In this document: positions 7,890-16,581 of the stretch, piece after piece | How positions within the stretch are numbered: position 1 is the stretch's first letter | How the letters are laid out: the number at the start of each line of letters is the position of its first letter | Assembly: GCA_946479285.1 (NCBI GenBank) | Contig: CAMLFH010000008.1 | Location: 124,001-188,000 of the forward strand | DNA length: 64,000 nucleotides | From: an uncultured Flavobacteriales bacterium | Lineage (GTDB): Bacteria; Bacteroidota; Bacteroidia; Flavobacteriales; Crocinitomicaceae | Reading direction: 5' to 3' | Notes under the pieces: generated by a model | Databases searched by the model: none | Told to the model about the DNA's origin: nothing | The model's input: only the letters and a program-made list of their open reading frames with translations | Translations under genes and position numbers: made by a program

Positions 7890-9812
7890 TTATGCCTGTT
7901 GCATCATGTGTGAGAAACGAAGGACGATGAATTCTGCAGGTCTTACTACTGCCATTCCTATTTCCACGATCATACGTCCGTTAAGCACATCGTCTGCTGT
8001 CATAGTGGATCCAAGACCGATTCTGACATAAAATGCCTGCTCCGGTTTAGCTCCGGCAAGCGCTCCGGCTTTCCATTGCAAAATCAGGAAGTTTTCGATC
8101 ATCGCACGAACCTGCACCCAGGTGTTTGCATCATTAGCCTGGAAAACAAAACCTTCGGTTGCTTTTTTCACGGATTCTTCCACCATGTTGTAGAAACGGC
8201 GTACTGAAATATATTTCCATTCGGTGCTGTTGCCGTTCAAAGTGCGGGCCCCCCAAACCAGGGTTCCTTTTCCTGTAAACGGACGGATCGCATTGATGGA
8301 TTTTCCTGATAGCGTGTCTACGTTCATACCATCCTGCAAGTCATTTGAAATGTTGTAGTTTGGTCCGATCACGTAATTCAGGCTGGTGTTTGCAGGAGCT
8401 TTCCACACACCTGATGTCGAGTCAACCCGTGCATAAACTCCGGCAACTGATGAGCTTGGAGGCAACAACACAGGAACCTGGCTGATGGAAGTAACAACAC
8501 GGTTGTACAACGCATTGTTGCTGATCTTAACGGCATCTAGCGGCATAGTTGTAGTTACGGTTGAAAAAGGAGCTAATGCCAGTATTAAACTTGCAATGTA
8601 GCCACTTTGCAAAGTAGCAAGTGCCGTAGCAATATCCGGTGATCCGAGTGAGCCAATTGCACCGGTAATACCTGTAGCAACATCTCCGGGAGTATCGCTG
8701 GTAGTCAATGCATTCAATGCAGAGGTATCCGTTCCCATATCAGTAATTACAGCATCGGGATTGTTAAGAATCCAGTTGGCAATATTTGTACGAAGTGTAC
8801 TTACCGTTCCGGTGTCTGCAGGTGGATTGTTGGCAATTACTTCATCTGCAATAGCAAGAATATTGTCCAGGGACGTAGTAAGAGCTGTAGAAACAGTAGT
8901 GATTTGCGCCATTTTTGCAACTGCATTATCTCTCTCCACAAGTGCATCATTGATACTAATACCGACTTGTGACGCCGCAGTTTCATAGCCTTCCATTTCC
9001 GTTTTATAACCGGCAAGCAATACCCGTGCACTGTTAACAGATGTCGCATTGATTTCTGTTACGTCACCGTCGTAATCAGCAGCTGTTGTTATGGAAACCT
9101 CCACGTCTCCATCCTGGTATTGGTAATCAACTGTTGTTTTCAGGTACGGATAGTACGCAGCACCGTATTTCACATAATCCGGATCGTTGGAAATCTTATT
9201 CCGCAATTCTGAGAAATCAGTTGTGGTATTCACAACGGTAAGATTGCTCATGCGGGTGTCGATAATCGTGAAACGGTCCTGTAATTTCTTGCACTGCATT
9301 AAAGCGTCATTGTACAATCCGTAAAGATCATCTGCCGATAGGCTGGTACCGTCCGGGAAAAGAAGCAATGTTGGTTCGTCTTCTTTCTCTACGGCTGTCA
9401 AACCTGTTTTAAGTGTTGTCGCAGAAGGTGGAGTTCCATAATCTCCAACCGAAACGATGTAACATGGACCACCTCCATTTGCAAAATACATTTGCATGGA
9501 ATAAAACAGGAGGAAATCGCTGCGGTCTGCCGGAGGAAGGTCCGATTTGATCGAATTACCGGTTACGGATACCACAATACCCTGTTGATTTTGAGCCTTT
9601 CCGAACTGTGTTTGATACTCGAGCATGGAAGTAATCCTTACCGGAACAGGTAGGGCAGAAAGATCTGGTCTTAAAGGAGAACCATCTAATGCTAATGCTT
9701 TTTCCGTATACCCGATAAAGGCTGGAATTGCTGTTGCAACTTGTGCAACTGACGGTGGAAGTAAGTTGACTTCTTCCACGTAAACGCCTGGTGTATTTAA
9801 TGTTAACGCCAT
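7890..9812 (-). CDS. eCIS contractile sheath protein with large central insertion
   Basis: A 640-aa phage-tail-sheath family protein. The N-terminus LNTPGVYVEEVNLLPPSVAQ and the C-terminal IVLRFSHMMQQA are the sheath hallmarks whose extended arms interlock neighbouring subunits. A typical SSVAGVYARVDSTSGVWKAP segment occurs at about 454-473. Between about residue 232 and 448 lies an insertion of roughly 215 residues, Ala/Thr/Asp rich, partly helical, that I do not recognise from ordinary sheaths. It is the only sheath gene in view, whereas Afp-type loci carry two or three. The insertion would be expected on the outer surface of the particle. Confidence 0.92.
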   Translation of the reverse strand: MALTLNTPGVYVEEVNLLPPSVAQVATAIPAFIGYTEKALALDGSPLRPDLSALPVPVRITSMLEYQTQFGKAQNQQGIVVSVTGNSIKSDLPPADRSDFLLFYSMQMYFANGGGPCYIVSVGDYGTPPSATTLKTGLTAVEKEDEPTLLLFPDGTSLSADDLYGLYNDALMQCKKLQDRFTIIDTRMSNLTVVNTTTDFSELRNKISNDPDYVKYGAAYYPYLKTTVDYQYQDGDVEVSITTAADYDGDVTEINATSVNSARVLLAGYKTEMEGYETAASQVGISINDALVERDNAVAKMAQITTVSTALTTSLDNILAIADEVIANNPPADTGTVSTLRTNIANWILNNPDAVITDMGTDTSALNALTTSDTPGDVATGITGAIGSLGSPDIATALATLQSGYIASLILALAPFSTVTTTMPLDAVKISNNALYNRVVTSISQVPVLLPPSSSVAGVYARVDSTSGVWKAPANTSLNYVIGPNYNISNDLQDGMNVDTLSGKSINAIRPFTGKGTLVWGARTLNGNSTEWKYISVRRFYNMVEESVKKATEGFVFQANDANTWVQVRAMIENFLILQWKAGALAGAKPEQAFYVRIGLGSTMTADDVLNGRMIVEIGMAVVRPAEFIVLRFSHMMQQA

Positions 9813-9824
9813 TGTTTATTGTGT

Positions 9825-10730
9825 TTAGATATAAATTACTGAATAAAAATTTCCCGCTTCAATTTCTGTTTTTCTGACTTCCGGTGCGGGATAGTAGTAC
9901 GGATTCAGATCGAAGACATAATCATTGGAGTTCATGTCCGGATTTTTGTTTCGAAGGGTTAGCTGTGAAGGATCAATTACGATGTATCCATTTTTTGTAA
10001 GGGGTTTGGGATTGGTTGTTTCTGCATAATAATCAGAGTTTTGAAAGTAATATTTCCAGGTAGTGCTTCGGTTGGCAAATTCCATCACGAAGGTGATCGG
10101 TTCCGCCGGAACTTTCCCGTTGTTATCAGTAATCTGATCAGGCGTGCCGTGCATTCTGAGTACCAATACTCCCAATAAACCGATGCGGTCTTCCTGGGAA
10201 ACCTGCATCTTATCCAACACGCTTTTTGAAACCATATCATCCAGGCGATAAGCATTGGTAATGTATTCCGGGTCGTTTTCCTGGGCTGGTAAAACCGGAA
10301 GAACAGGAAAGCCGACTGGAGCACCTGCCGGTATGATATTCGAGAAAAAGAAAATTTCTTTCTTTTTCAATGTCAAATCCGTGTAAATCTCAAAAGCCGG
10401 ATCTCCTATTTTTACCAGGAAATTCAATTCCAGGTTATTGTCAAGGGAAATAAAAGGCGTTGCAGGTTCATTGGTGATGGTAGGTTCGATCTGGGCCAAA
10501 ACTTGTAAACCAACAGGATTTGTTCGCAATAACAATTTCTGGTTTTCCATGATACGGCGGGTTTGTGCCGTTGGGATCACTTGAAGAAAGCCGTTAAATG
10601 CATAGTTTTTGAACATTAATCGCTGCTGATCTGTTTCCATTCCCCTAAACGAGTCGGAACCACTGTTCAGATAATATTCGTGCAGCACCTGCACATCGGC
10701 AAGAGTCCTGTATTGTTGTGAATAGCTCAT
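9825..10730 (-). CDS. Unrecognised eCIS-associated structural protein (301 aa)
   Basis: A 301-aa protein without signal peptide or membrane segment: MSYSQQYRTLADVQVLHEYY at the start, a beta-rich middle, and a Pro/Tyr-rich end (DLNPYYYPAPEVRKTEIEAG). It sits between the tail-terminator-like gene (15 bp upstream) and the sheath gene (12 bp downstream), so it is surely part of the particle operon. I cannot name its family. In AlgoCIS-type systems extra cap-adaptor proteins connect terminator and sheath, and this position would suit such a role, but that is inference from location only. Confidence 0.8.
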   Translation of the reverse strand: MSYSQQYRTLADVQVLHEYYLNSGSDSFRGMETDQQRLMFKNYAFNGFLQVIPTAQTRRIMENQKLLLRTNPVGLQVLAQIEPTITNEPATPFISLDNNLELNFLVKIGDPAFEIYTDLTLKKKEIFFFSNIIPAGAPVGFPVLPVLPAQENDPEYITNAYRLDDMVSKSVLDKMQVSQEDRIGLLGVLVLRMHGTPDQITDNNGKVPAEPITFVMEFANRSTTWKYYFQNSDYYAETTNPKPLTKNGYIVIDPSQLTLRNKNPDMNSNDYVFDLNPYYYPAPEVRKTEIEAGNFYSVIYI

Positions 10731-10745
10731 AATAAAGGTGTAAAA

Positions 10746-11345
10746 TCAGATTGGATTGGTGACAATAATGTTCCCGGAGTTTTGAGTAATTTGTGGAGAT
10801 TCGATTAATGTTTTTTCACGATCAATGACCACTAAGCTCATTTTGTAAAGTGCAGATGGCCGCTGTTTTCCGCCGAGTGTTCCCCAAATATAATTCAGGT
10901 TTTCAAAGGTAGGAGTATACAATTCCAGGGTATATCGGAAATCACCCATGGAACTCAAAATAGGATCGGAATGATCGAAATTGGTATTGGATTGAGTGAA
11001 AACACTTTTCCCCTGAAAGAATTCCAGTAAGCGCGAAAGATACTTCAAAGAGATGTCGTAACCGGTTTTGTTCGAACTGAATATAATGTAAAGATTCAGG
11101 TTGATTTTGTTGTTACGGTAAGCTACTTTGTTGTTCTCTACCCGGTTGTTCGGAAGATTCCGCATGGTAACTTCTTCATTCAGGTTGAGGAGTGTCAGTA
11201 CCACTTTATCTGTCATTGGTTCTGTTGAATCTGATTCGTTCTCAATAAACGCAATGTTATCGAGTACAACATCTTCATTAAGTCCCTGGCTGGCCAGGTA
11301 GCTGTTCAATTCTCCAACCAAAATGTACAATGCTTCGTAAATCAT
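10746..11345 (-). CDS. DUF4255 tail-terminator/cap protein (Afp16-like)
   Basis: A 199-aa protein starting MIYEALYILVGELNSYLASQ, with VVLTLLNLNEEVTMRNLPNN at about residues 48-67. This opening and the beta-strand with NExxLRN-like sequence are typical of DUF4255, the N-terminal domain of Afp16/PVC16-like proteins that cap the tube and set particle length. It is the first gene of the minus-strand operon and therefore closest to its promoter region. No consensus TAnnTTTG element was found just upstream, so the operon may use another promoter type. Confidence 0.87.
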   Translation of the reverse strand: MIYEALYILVGELNSYLASQGLNEDVVLDNIAFIENESDSTEPMTDKVVLTLLNLNEEVTMRNLPNNRVENNKVAYRNNKINLNLYIIFSSNKTGYDISLKYLSRLLEFFQGKSVFTQSNTNFDHSDPILSSMGDFRYTLELYTPTFENLNYIWGTLGGKQRPSALYKMSLVVIDREKTLIESPQITQNSGNIIVTNPI

Positions 11346-11809
11346 GATAGTGTTGTTTGTGGTTCTTAATAGTGTTTAAATTGTTGATTTTTACTTGCTA
11401 AATGGCTGTAAAGAAGCCGAACGAGAGAAAGGAGGACTTTCGATGAACTTTTAGTTGGCAGGAAATAGCATTATCAAAGTGGTTCAATAAAGTAGGGTCG
11501 TTTTTCAATGATCGAAACACGACTTCTGTTAGTGAACAGTGTCTTTTTTAAGGTTTCAGTCTAACCAACATAGCACTAATCAATAAGTTCGAAACATTTC
11601 CAGTTGTGCTTTTGAAATGATCAATTATTGCCGGAAACACATGCAATCATCTGTCCCATACAGTTTCCAGTCTGTAAAAAACACATTCAAGACACATGCC
11701 CGAAAGTCCTATATTTCTCGTTCTTGCTATCGGCCTGCTTCTGCAGAAACAAGCGGAGGAATCAAATAAAACACACCTGAAAGATGATTCGTGCGGTGCG
11801 CTAGTGCAG

Positions 11810-11825
11810 ATTATCTATCGATAAT
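11810..11825. promoter_or_regulatory. Inverted repeat, possible operator
   Basis: ATTATC and GATAAT arms around a 4-nt centre form a perfect 6-bp inverted repeat (ATTATCTATCGATAAT). It lies 465 bp upstream of the structural operon and 515 bp upstream of the ATPase. Such a short repeat may be chance in AT-rich DNA. Confidence 0.25.
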
Positions 11826-12227
11826 GTGTTCACTCGTTTTCCATTAAATGCGATAACAGTTTTCAGGCAGAAAAAATGTGGTGGACAATCTCGGAAGAGA
11901 ATGAACATCAAATATTTAATGCCACTTACTTTCAAAGTTTGGAAAAACCAATTCTAAAAAAGTAAACTTATTTTGTTTATAGCTTCTGGAAAAGCTAAGT
12001 TAGTATGTTGAAAATAAAACTGGAAAGAAGACTGTGGTTAAGTCCGGTTTAAATATAAAAAGATTTTTTACTTAAATGCAACTTTTTATCTTTTTTTTTG
12101 AGTTAAATTGTATTTTTAATTTTATTCAAGTGAAAAACGTTCATTTGATGGAAATATTGTTTTCCTGAAGCAAATATAAGACGAGACGAACGTAAACTAT
12201 TTATGTTCTACAAATGAAAAAAACTTT

Positions 12228-12261
12228 TTTGCAGTTAAGTCAAAATCACTTCCTTTATTTG
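12228..12261 (+). promoter_or_regulatory. Candidate Bacteroidota promoter for the eCIS ATPase
   Basis: TTTG at 12228-12231, a 22-nt spacer, then TTTATTTG at 12254-12261, one mismatch from TAnnTTTG. The predicted start near 12268 leaves a leader of about 70 nt before the ATPase ATG. Spacing is within the 17-23 nt range known for this phylum; the -7 mismatch keeps confidence low. Confidence 0.3.
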
Positions 12262-12339
12262 GATTTTTAAGTTAAATTTAAAGTTGAATTCTCCTGTTGA
12301 ATTCGTTATCACATAACTTCAATCACAAACTAAATTCAC

Positions 12340-13680
12340 ATGCTAAATAAATCAGCCATCACTTCTGTTGCTATCTGGGACCAACTGTTTATCTTTCTCA
12401 GCGAGATAGTTCATTATCGAATGAAAACTGTTCAATCTGATGATGCAGGTGAATTTCCGGATATTACATCTTTTCTTTCTCAGGAATCTTTGAGTAAAAT
12501 ACCTGATCAGGGTGTGCTTACCGAAATTGATCTGGTAGCCCTTACTCTGGCACTTTCTCCTTATATGATGCCCGAATTAATTCCCGATTTGTTATCAGCT
12601 TATTTGCCCCAGGGTAAAGAATGCCCGGAGATGGCGTTGATACGCGCTAAGGATCGTGAATTGTTTTTCCCTACCGGAGATACACTTCTTTACTTACTGG
12701 CAGGAAAAAATTTAGAAAGCAGAATGTACCTTCTAAAGTATTTTCAGCTTGATTCCGGACTTTTCAATTCCGGAATCCTTTCATTTGCTGAAGGATCTGC
12801 ATTCGAACCCCGAATGAGCGGTAGATTGATTGTTGATGAAGAGTATGTAGATGTTATAACTACTGGTGAAGTGCAAAAACCACGAATGGGCACCGGTTTC
12901 CCTGCGCAGCTTATTAATACAAGTCTTGAATGGGAAAACCTTGTTTTACCGAAAAAAACATTGGATCAGATACTGGAAATTCAATCCTGGTTGAAATATC
13001 GGGATCAATTAATGAATGGATGGGGGCTTGCCGGGAAAATAAAACCCGGTTACAGGGTGCTTTTTTACGGTGCGCCAGGTACCGGAAAAACACTTACGGC
13101 AACACTCCTTGGGAAATATACAGAAAGAGATGTGTATCGGATTGATTTATCACAAGTCGTTTCCAAGTATATCGGTGAAACGGAAAAGAACCTCTCACGT
13201 TTGTTTGATAAAGCTGCGAATAAAGAATGGATCCTTTTCTTTGATGAGGCAGATGCCATATTCGGTAAACGCACAAATGTGAAAGATTCTCATGATAAAT
13301 ACGCAAACCAGGAAGTGTCTTATTTATTACAACGGATTGAGAACCATCCTGGATTGGTTATCCTGGCTTCCAATTTAAAAAGTAATCTCGATACGGCATT
13401 TACGCGCCGATTCCAGTCTATGATTGAGTATGATATGCCAGGAGCAACTGAACGGTTGTTACTTTGGAAAGACATCTTACCTGGAAATCTTTCTTTGCAA
13501 GAGGATGTTTCCATTGAGCAGATAGCCCGAACCTATAATCTGAGCGGAGCGAATATTGTTAATGTGGTTCAATTTGCCTGTTTGAAAACTGCTGAAGAAG
13601 GAATGAATGAGATCAGCCGGTCAAATCTCATCGAGGGAATTCGAAAAGAGTATGTGAAAGAAGGAAAGATGTTTGCATAA
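12340..13680 (+). CDS. eCIS AAA+ ATPase (Afp15-like)
   Basis: A 446-aa protein with an N-terminal helical region (about 1-190) and a C-terminal AAA+ module: Walker A GAPGTGKT at 244-251, Walker B ILFFDEAD at 298-305, and an arginine-finger candidate in FTRRF at about 354-358. No signal peptide, so cytoplasmic. AAA+ proteins of this type are constant members of eCIS loci and are needed for particle assembly or cargo loading in Afp/PVC-type systems; the exact mechanism is unsettled. Here the gene is divergent from the structural genes across a gap of about 1 kb rather than inside the operon, which suggests separate control. It converges with the beta-barrel gene ending at 13692, with only 11 bp between them. 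Confidence 0.93.
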   Translation: MLNKSAITSVAIWDQLFIFLSEIVHYRMKTVQSDDAGEFPDITSFLSQESLSKIPDQGVLTEIDLVALTLALSPYMMPELIPDLLSAYLPQGKECPEMALIRAKDRELFFPTGDTLLYLLAGKNLESRMYLLKYFQLDSGLFNSGILSFAEGSAFEPRMSGRLIVDEEYVDVITTGEVQKPRMGTGFPAQLINTSLEWENLVLPKKTLDQILEIQSWLKYRDQLMNGWGLAGKIKPGYRVLFYGAPGTGKTLTATLLGKYTERDVYRIDLSQVVSKYIGETEKNLSRLFDKAANKEWILFFDEADAIFGKRTNVKDSHDKYANQEVSYLLQRIENHPGLVILASNLKSNLDTAFTRRFQSMIEYDMPGATERLLLWKDILPGNLSLQEDVSIEQIARTYNLSGANIVNVVQFACLKTAEEGMNEISRSNLIEGIRKEYVKEGKMFA

Positions 13681-13691
13681 AACCGGTTAAG

Positions 13692-15764
13692 CTAAAAATT
13701 CACCCGCAGCTGCACTGTAATATCCGACTTTTTAAATCCTTTGATCTCTTCCGGACCGGAACTCAGAACTTTTCTGTTTGAGTACAAATAGGTTCCGTAC
13801 CGGATCCACAGATCACAATGTCTCAGAAATGAAAAACGGATCAGGGCATAAGCTCTTGATCCCTGGTAATAATACGCCGGGATCGAAAAGACATACAAGG
13901 CATTGTTCTCAAAGGTGTAAATGCGTGTATCGTAACTGTCGGTATCGAATAGTGCATAGCGTAATGTTACGTCGAAGGGTAATCTCTTCGGTTTGAACAG
14001 CAAATCCTGGGTAAAGATCCAGCCGTCTTCCGCAGCGCTGCTTTTTCGATTGATAGTTACATATTCTACGCGGCTTTTCAGCGTAAAACTTTCCAATACC
14101 TTGTAGGATAAGTTCAATCGGTAATTGTTTTGGACCACATTCTCAATCGGAGTAATGCTTCCATCTGAGTTCCGGGAGTTTTTCTGACGAACCTGTTGCC
14201 GGAAACGGGCATACAATTCAAAGACTTTATTTGGCCTGTAGGTCGGCTGAACTAAAAATTCATATCCTTTAGAAGGCGCATCCACCTGGTATTTGATCCA
14301 TGGAAATTTAAAGAAATCCACGTACGAGCTCACTGACCAGGCAGGTGCCAGTTTTACTTTGATCCCGGAAAACAAACCGCTTTCATTCTGGGTATTGCTT
14401 CCTTCGGAAAAACCGTTGTTGTAGAAAGAGTAGTAGCCTTTGGAATAATTGCGGTAAATAACCGAAACTGAAACGTTTGGATCAAGAATGGCCATCAAAC
14501 CATGAAGCTGGGCAAATGATTTGGAATGCGTACTGTATGAAACTTCCCCGAAAAAGTTAAAGTTCCTGACTACAAAGTTGTAATCGCCGCTGATAGCCGT
14601 TGTGTTTTTCCCTCTGAAAGCATATAGGTTGTAAGGAACGGTATCTTTTAAAAGCGGCTGATTGTACTGTTGATTAACAACTGCAATTCCGGCATTGAAT
14701 CGGGTAGAGTTGTAGCTGAGGTAATTCCCGATAACTTGTTCACTGAAACGGCTTTTCTTGGCAATTTCACTGTTGGTGCGGTGTAAACCGGATAAATCAA
14801 TGGTAGTAACAAATTCCAGGTCGTCTGTCAGGGAATCGTTTATTCCCGAACCATCTACTTTTTTATTGCTGTAGAAAGTAAGCAGGTTCCATTTCTTGTA
14901 GCCAATCACTGCTGTGCCTCCGCGAAAGAATCGGTTTTCGTCTACGGAAGTATAAGGTCTTAAGAGATTGGCCGCTTTTTTGGAAGAAAAGATATCGGCA
15001 CTTTTCCCGAAGGCATAACCGCTCCAGGTGTTCAATCCCTGGCCGATTTGAATTTGATAATCGCCCGCTGCAACTGCCCGGATGTATTTCCCGCCTTTAT
15101 AAAATGCATGAAAGGAATAATAATCGAAGCCGTTTTTCTGCGAACCTTTGAAGAATTCCTCGCCCGGATCTTTTTCGGCAGTAAAACCCAGGCTGATATT
15201 CGTCCGATAAGTGTACCTGAAGCGCGTGTAGTACTTGTCCGGATTTCCACGGTAATAACTGTTCGAACTATTTAAAATAGAATCCGGAACGGCTGTGTAT
15301 CCCTTTTTGTTTTCGGGAGTTCGCTGATAGCGCATAAACCATTCAATCTTACCATTTTTGACAGCTTCTTTAAAGGTGATGTGCATATTTTCCAAACGAT
15401 CATCTACTTTCACAAAGGGACGAACCAATGAAATGGTATTCAAATCCCAGTATTTCAGTGATTGAAGCTCGTATATGCTAATGAACTTTCCGAATTGCTC
15501 CACATGAAGCAGCACATCGGTTATCTGGACTTCTGAAAGTAGGCCCAGCGAGCGCAATTCATCCGGATTGGTATTGTTCAGATTGATCGGATTGTCATAA
15601 AAGTAGTTGAGCTGATCAAAAATATTGGTTAAATCCAGTTCTTCCGATTCAGATTGCTCGGCAATGAACTCCACGCGCTGCTGGATAATTTCGTTTCTCT
15701 CCTGCCCGAAAAGACCGGAGTAAAAACCAATAAAAAGAATCAGTAAAGCGCTACTTTTTCTCAT
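13692..15764 (-). CDS. Secreted helix-hairpin-helix protein with predicted outer-membrane beta-barrel
   Basis: A 690-aa protein with signal peptide (MRKSSALLILFIGFYSGLFG, cleavage near Q21). Residues about 40-120 contain ComEA-like helix-hairpin-helix segments (NLNNTNPDELRSLGLLS, later FGKFISIYELQSLKYWDLN). The remainder is rich in alternating aromatic/polar strands and ends in a typical barrel strand with terminal aromatic (DITVQLRVNF). This architecture is a known but uncharacterised Bacteroidota family. Its start overlaps the end of the upstream PorV/FadL-like gene by 14 bp, so the two are probably co-translated. The HhH part in the periplasm could bind DNA or simply be a protein-binding plug; neither is shown. 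Confidence 0.85.
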   Translation of the reverse strand: MRKSSALLILFIGFYSGLFGQERNEIIQQRVEFIAEQSESEELDLTNIFDQLNYFYDNPINLNNTNPDELRSLGLLSEVQITDVLLHVEQFGKFISIYELQSLKYWDLNTISLVRPFVKVDDRLENMHITFKEAVKNGKIEWFMRYQRTPENKKGYTAVPDSILNSSNSYYRGNPDKYYTRFRYTYRTNISLGFTAEKDPGEEFFKGSQKNGFDYYSFHAFYKGGKYIRAVAAGDYQIQIGQGLNTWSGYAFGKSADIFSSKKAANLLRPYTSVDENRFFRGGTAVIGYKKWNLLTFYSNKKVDGSGINDSLTDDLEFVTTIDLSGLHRTNSEIAKKSRFSEQVIGNYLSYNSTRFNAGIAVVNQQYNQPLLKDTVPYNLYAFRGKNTTAISGDYNFVVRNFNFFGEVSYSTHSKSFAQLHGLMAILDPNVSVSVIYRNYSKGYYSFYNNGFSEGSNTQNESGLFSGIKVKLAPAWSVSSYVDFFKFPWIKYQVDAPSKGYEFLVQPTYRPNKVFELYARFRQQVRQKNSRNSDGSITPIENVVQNNYRLNLSYKVLESFTLKSRVEYVTINRKSSAAEDGWIFTQDLLFKPKRLPFDVTLRYALFDTDSYDTRIYTFENNALYVFSIPAYYYQGSRAYALIRFSFLRHCDLWIRYGTYLYSNRKVLSSGPEEIKGFKKSDITVQLRVNF

Positions 15765-16578
15765 GTTCTTTGAATTGGTAGTTTAACCCGAAATTCGGAG
15801 ACCATCCAAGTGTTTGATGATATTTTGATCCCAAATCAATGGAAAAGCCGGAAACTCTGTAACCAATCCCAAGGGCAAATTCCATAGGAGCACTTTGAGC
15901 CCCGAAACGAATGTAAAGCGCTTGTACCGGTTGATATTCAACAGCTCCTTTAAAGCAGATTTTGGTAATAATCTGTTTCTCAACTTCGGCAAAAATGGAT
16001 ACTTTTTTGGATGGTTTGTACTGACATCCGCCACGCATGACAGTCGCAAATCGGTCGCTGGTTGGATTGATCCGCTGCCTGCCGATATTCATCACTGAAA
16101 CACCAATACTCCACTTCTCTGAAATTTTTGCCAGAATACCTGCTTCCACTGTTCCGCTGACAGTGGAGCCGTAATTTCCTCCAAGACGCAGGGTTTGAAT
16201 ATTTCCCTGAACTCCGGCTTGTAGAAAATCGGCAAATTTCATGCTGTATCCTACGCCTGCGCGGGTATTCCGGTATTGCTGATATCCATAAAACTGCCCG
16301 CCGACAGAAATTACTCCCACTTTTAGCGGAATTGCAACGGCTAATGCCTGCGTTTGAAGTTCTTTTGTCAGAAAGCGGGTTTCATAATAGGCTCCGAATG
16401 AAATGGTTTTGATAGAAGCTGCAGCACCCGGATTGTGGTGATAAGCCCAAACATCATCGAGGCACACACTGGTATTCGCCAATGAAACAGCCCTTGAACC
16501 AACCGGGTTCCATCCTTGTCCAAATGCGAAGTGGAAAGAATGTGTGAATAATAGTAGAAGTAGTAAAAGTCTTATCAT
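15751..16578 (-). CDS. PorV/FadL-like outer-membrane beta-barrel protein
   Basis: A 275-aa protein with signal peptide MIRLLLLLLLFTHSFHFAFG, then GWNPVGSRAVSLANTSVCLD and DVWAYHHNPGAAA. The 'GsRa.slAnt.v...d..a...NPA' pattern is shared by PorV/PorQ and FadL-type barrels of Bacteroidota. The sequence alternates Gly and aromatic residues to the end. It lies 3 bp downstream of a small secreted protein and overlaps the HhH-barrel gene by 14 bp. PorV-like proteins act as T9SS shuttles, but the evidence here supports only the barrel fold. Confidence 0.78.
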   Translation of the reverse strand: MIRLLLLLLLFTHSFHFAFGQGWNPVGSRAVSLANTSVCLDDVWAYHHNPGAAASIKTISFGAYYETRFLTKELQTQALAVAIPLKVGVISVGGQFYGYQQYRNTRAGVGYSMKFADFLQAGVQGNIQTLRLGGNYGSTVSGTVEAGILAKISEKWSIGVSVMNIGRQRINPTSDRFATVMRGGCQYKPSKKVSIFAEVEKQIITKICFKGAVEYQPVQALYIRFGAQSAPMEFALGIGYRVSGFSIDLGSKYHQTLGWSPNFGLNYQFKEHEKK

Positions 16579-16581
16579 GGT

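Larger units (their letters stand above)
11346..12339. other. AT-rich divergent intergenic region of the eCIS locus
   Basis: About 1 kb without a credible gene between the minus-strand structural operon and the plus-strand ATPase. The half near the ATPase (about 11990-12300) is very AT-rich with several poly-T runs. A perfect inverted repeat ATTATC-N4-GATAAT lies at 11810-11825, and a CTTCTGCAGAAACAAG near-palindrome lies around 11740-11755. One promoter candidate is noted near the ATPase. No protein-coding frame longer than about 60 codons was seen on either strand, and nothing resembles a tRNA or an insertion sequence. Confidence 0.6.

Noticed and set aside
1..11345. Contractile prophage
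   Set aside because: No capsid, portal, terminase, integrase or lysis gene is seen, and LysM, DUF4255, DUF5908 and the Afp15-like ATPase point to eCIS; left flank not visible, so not fully excluded.
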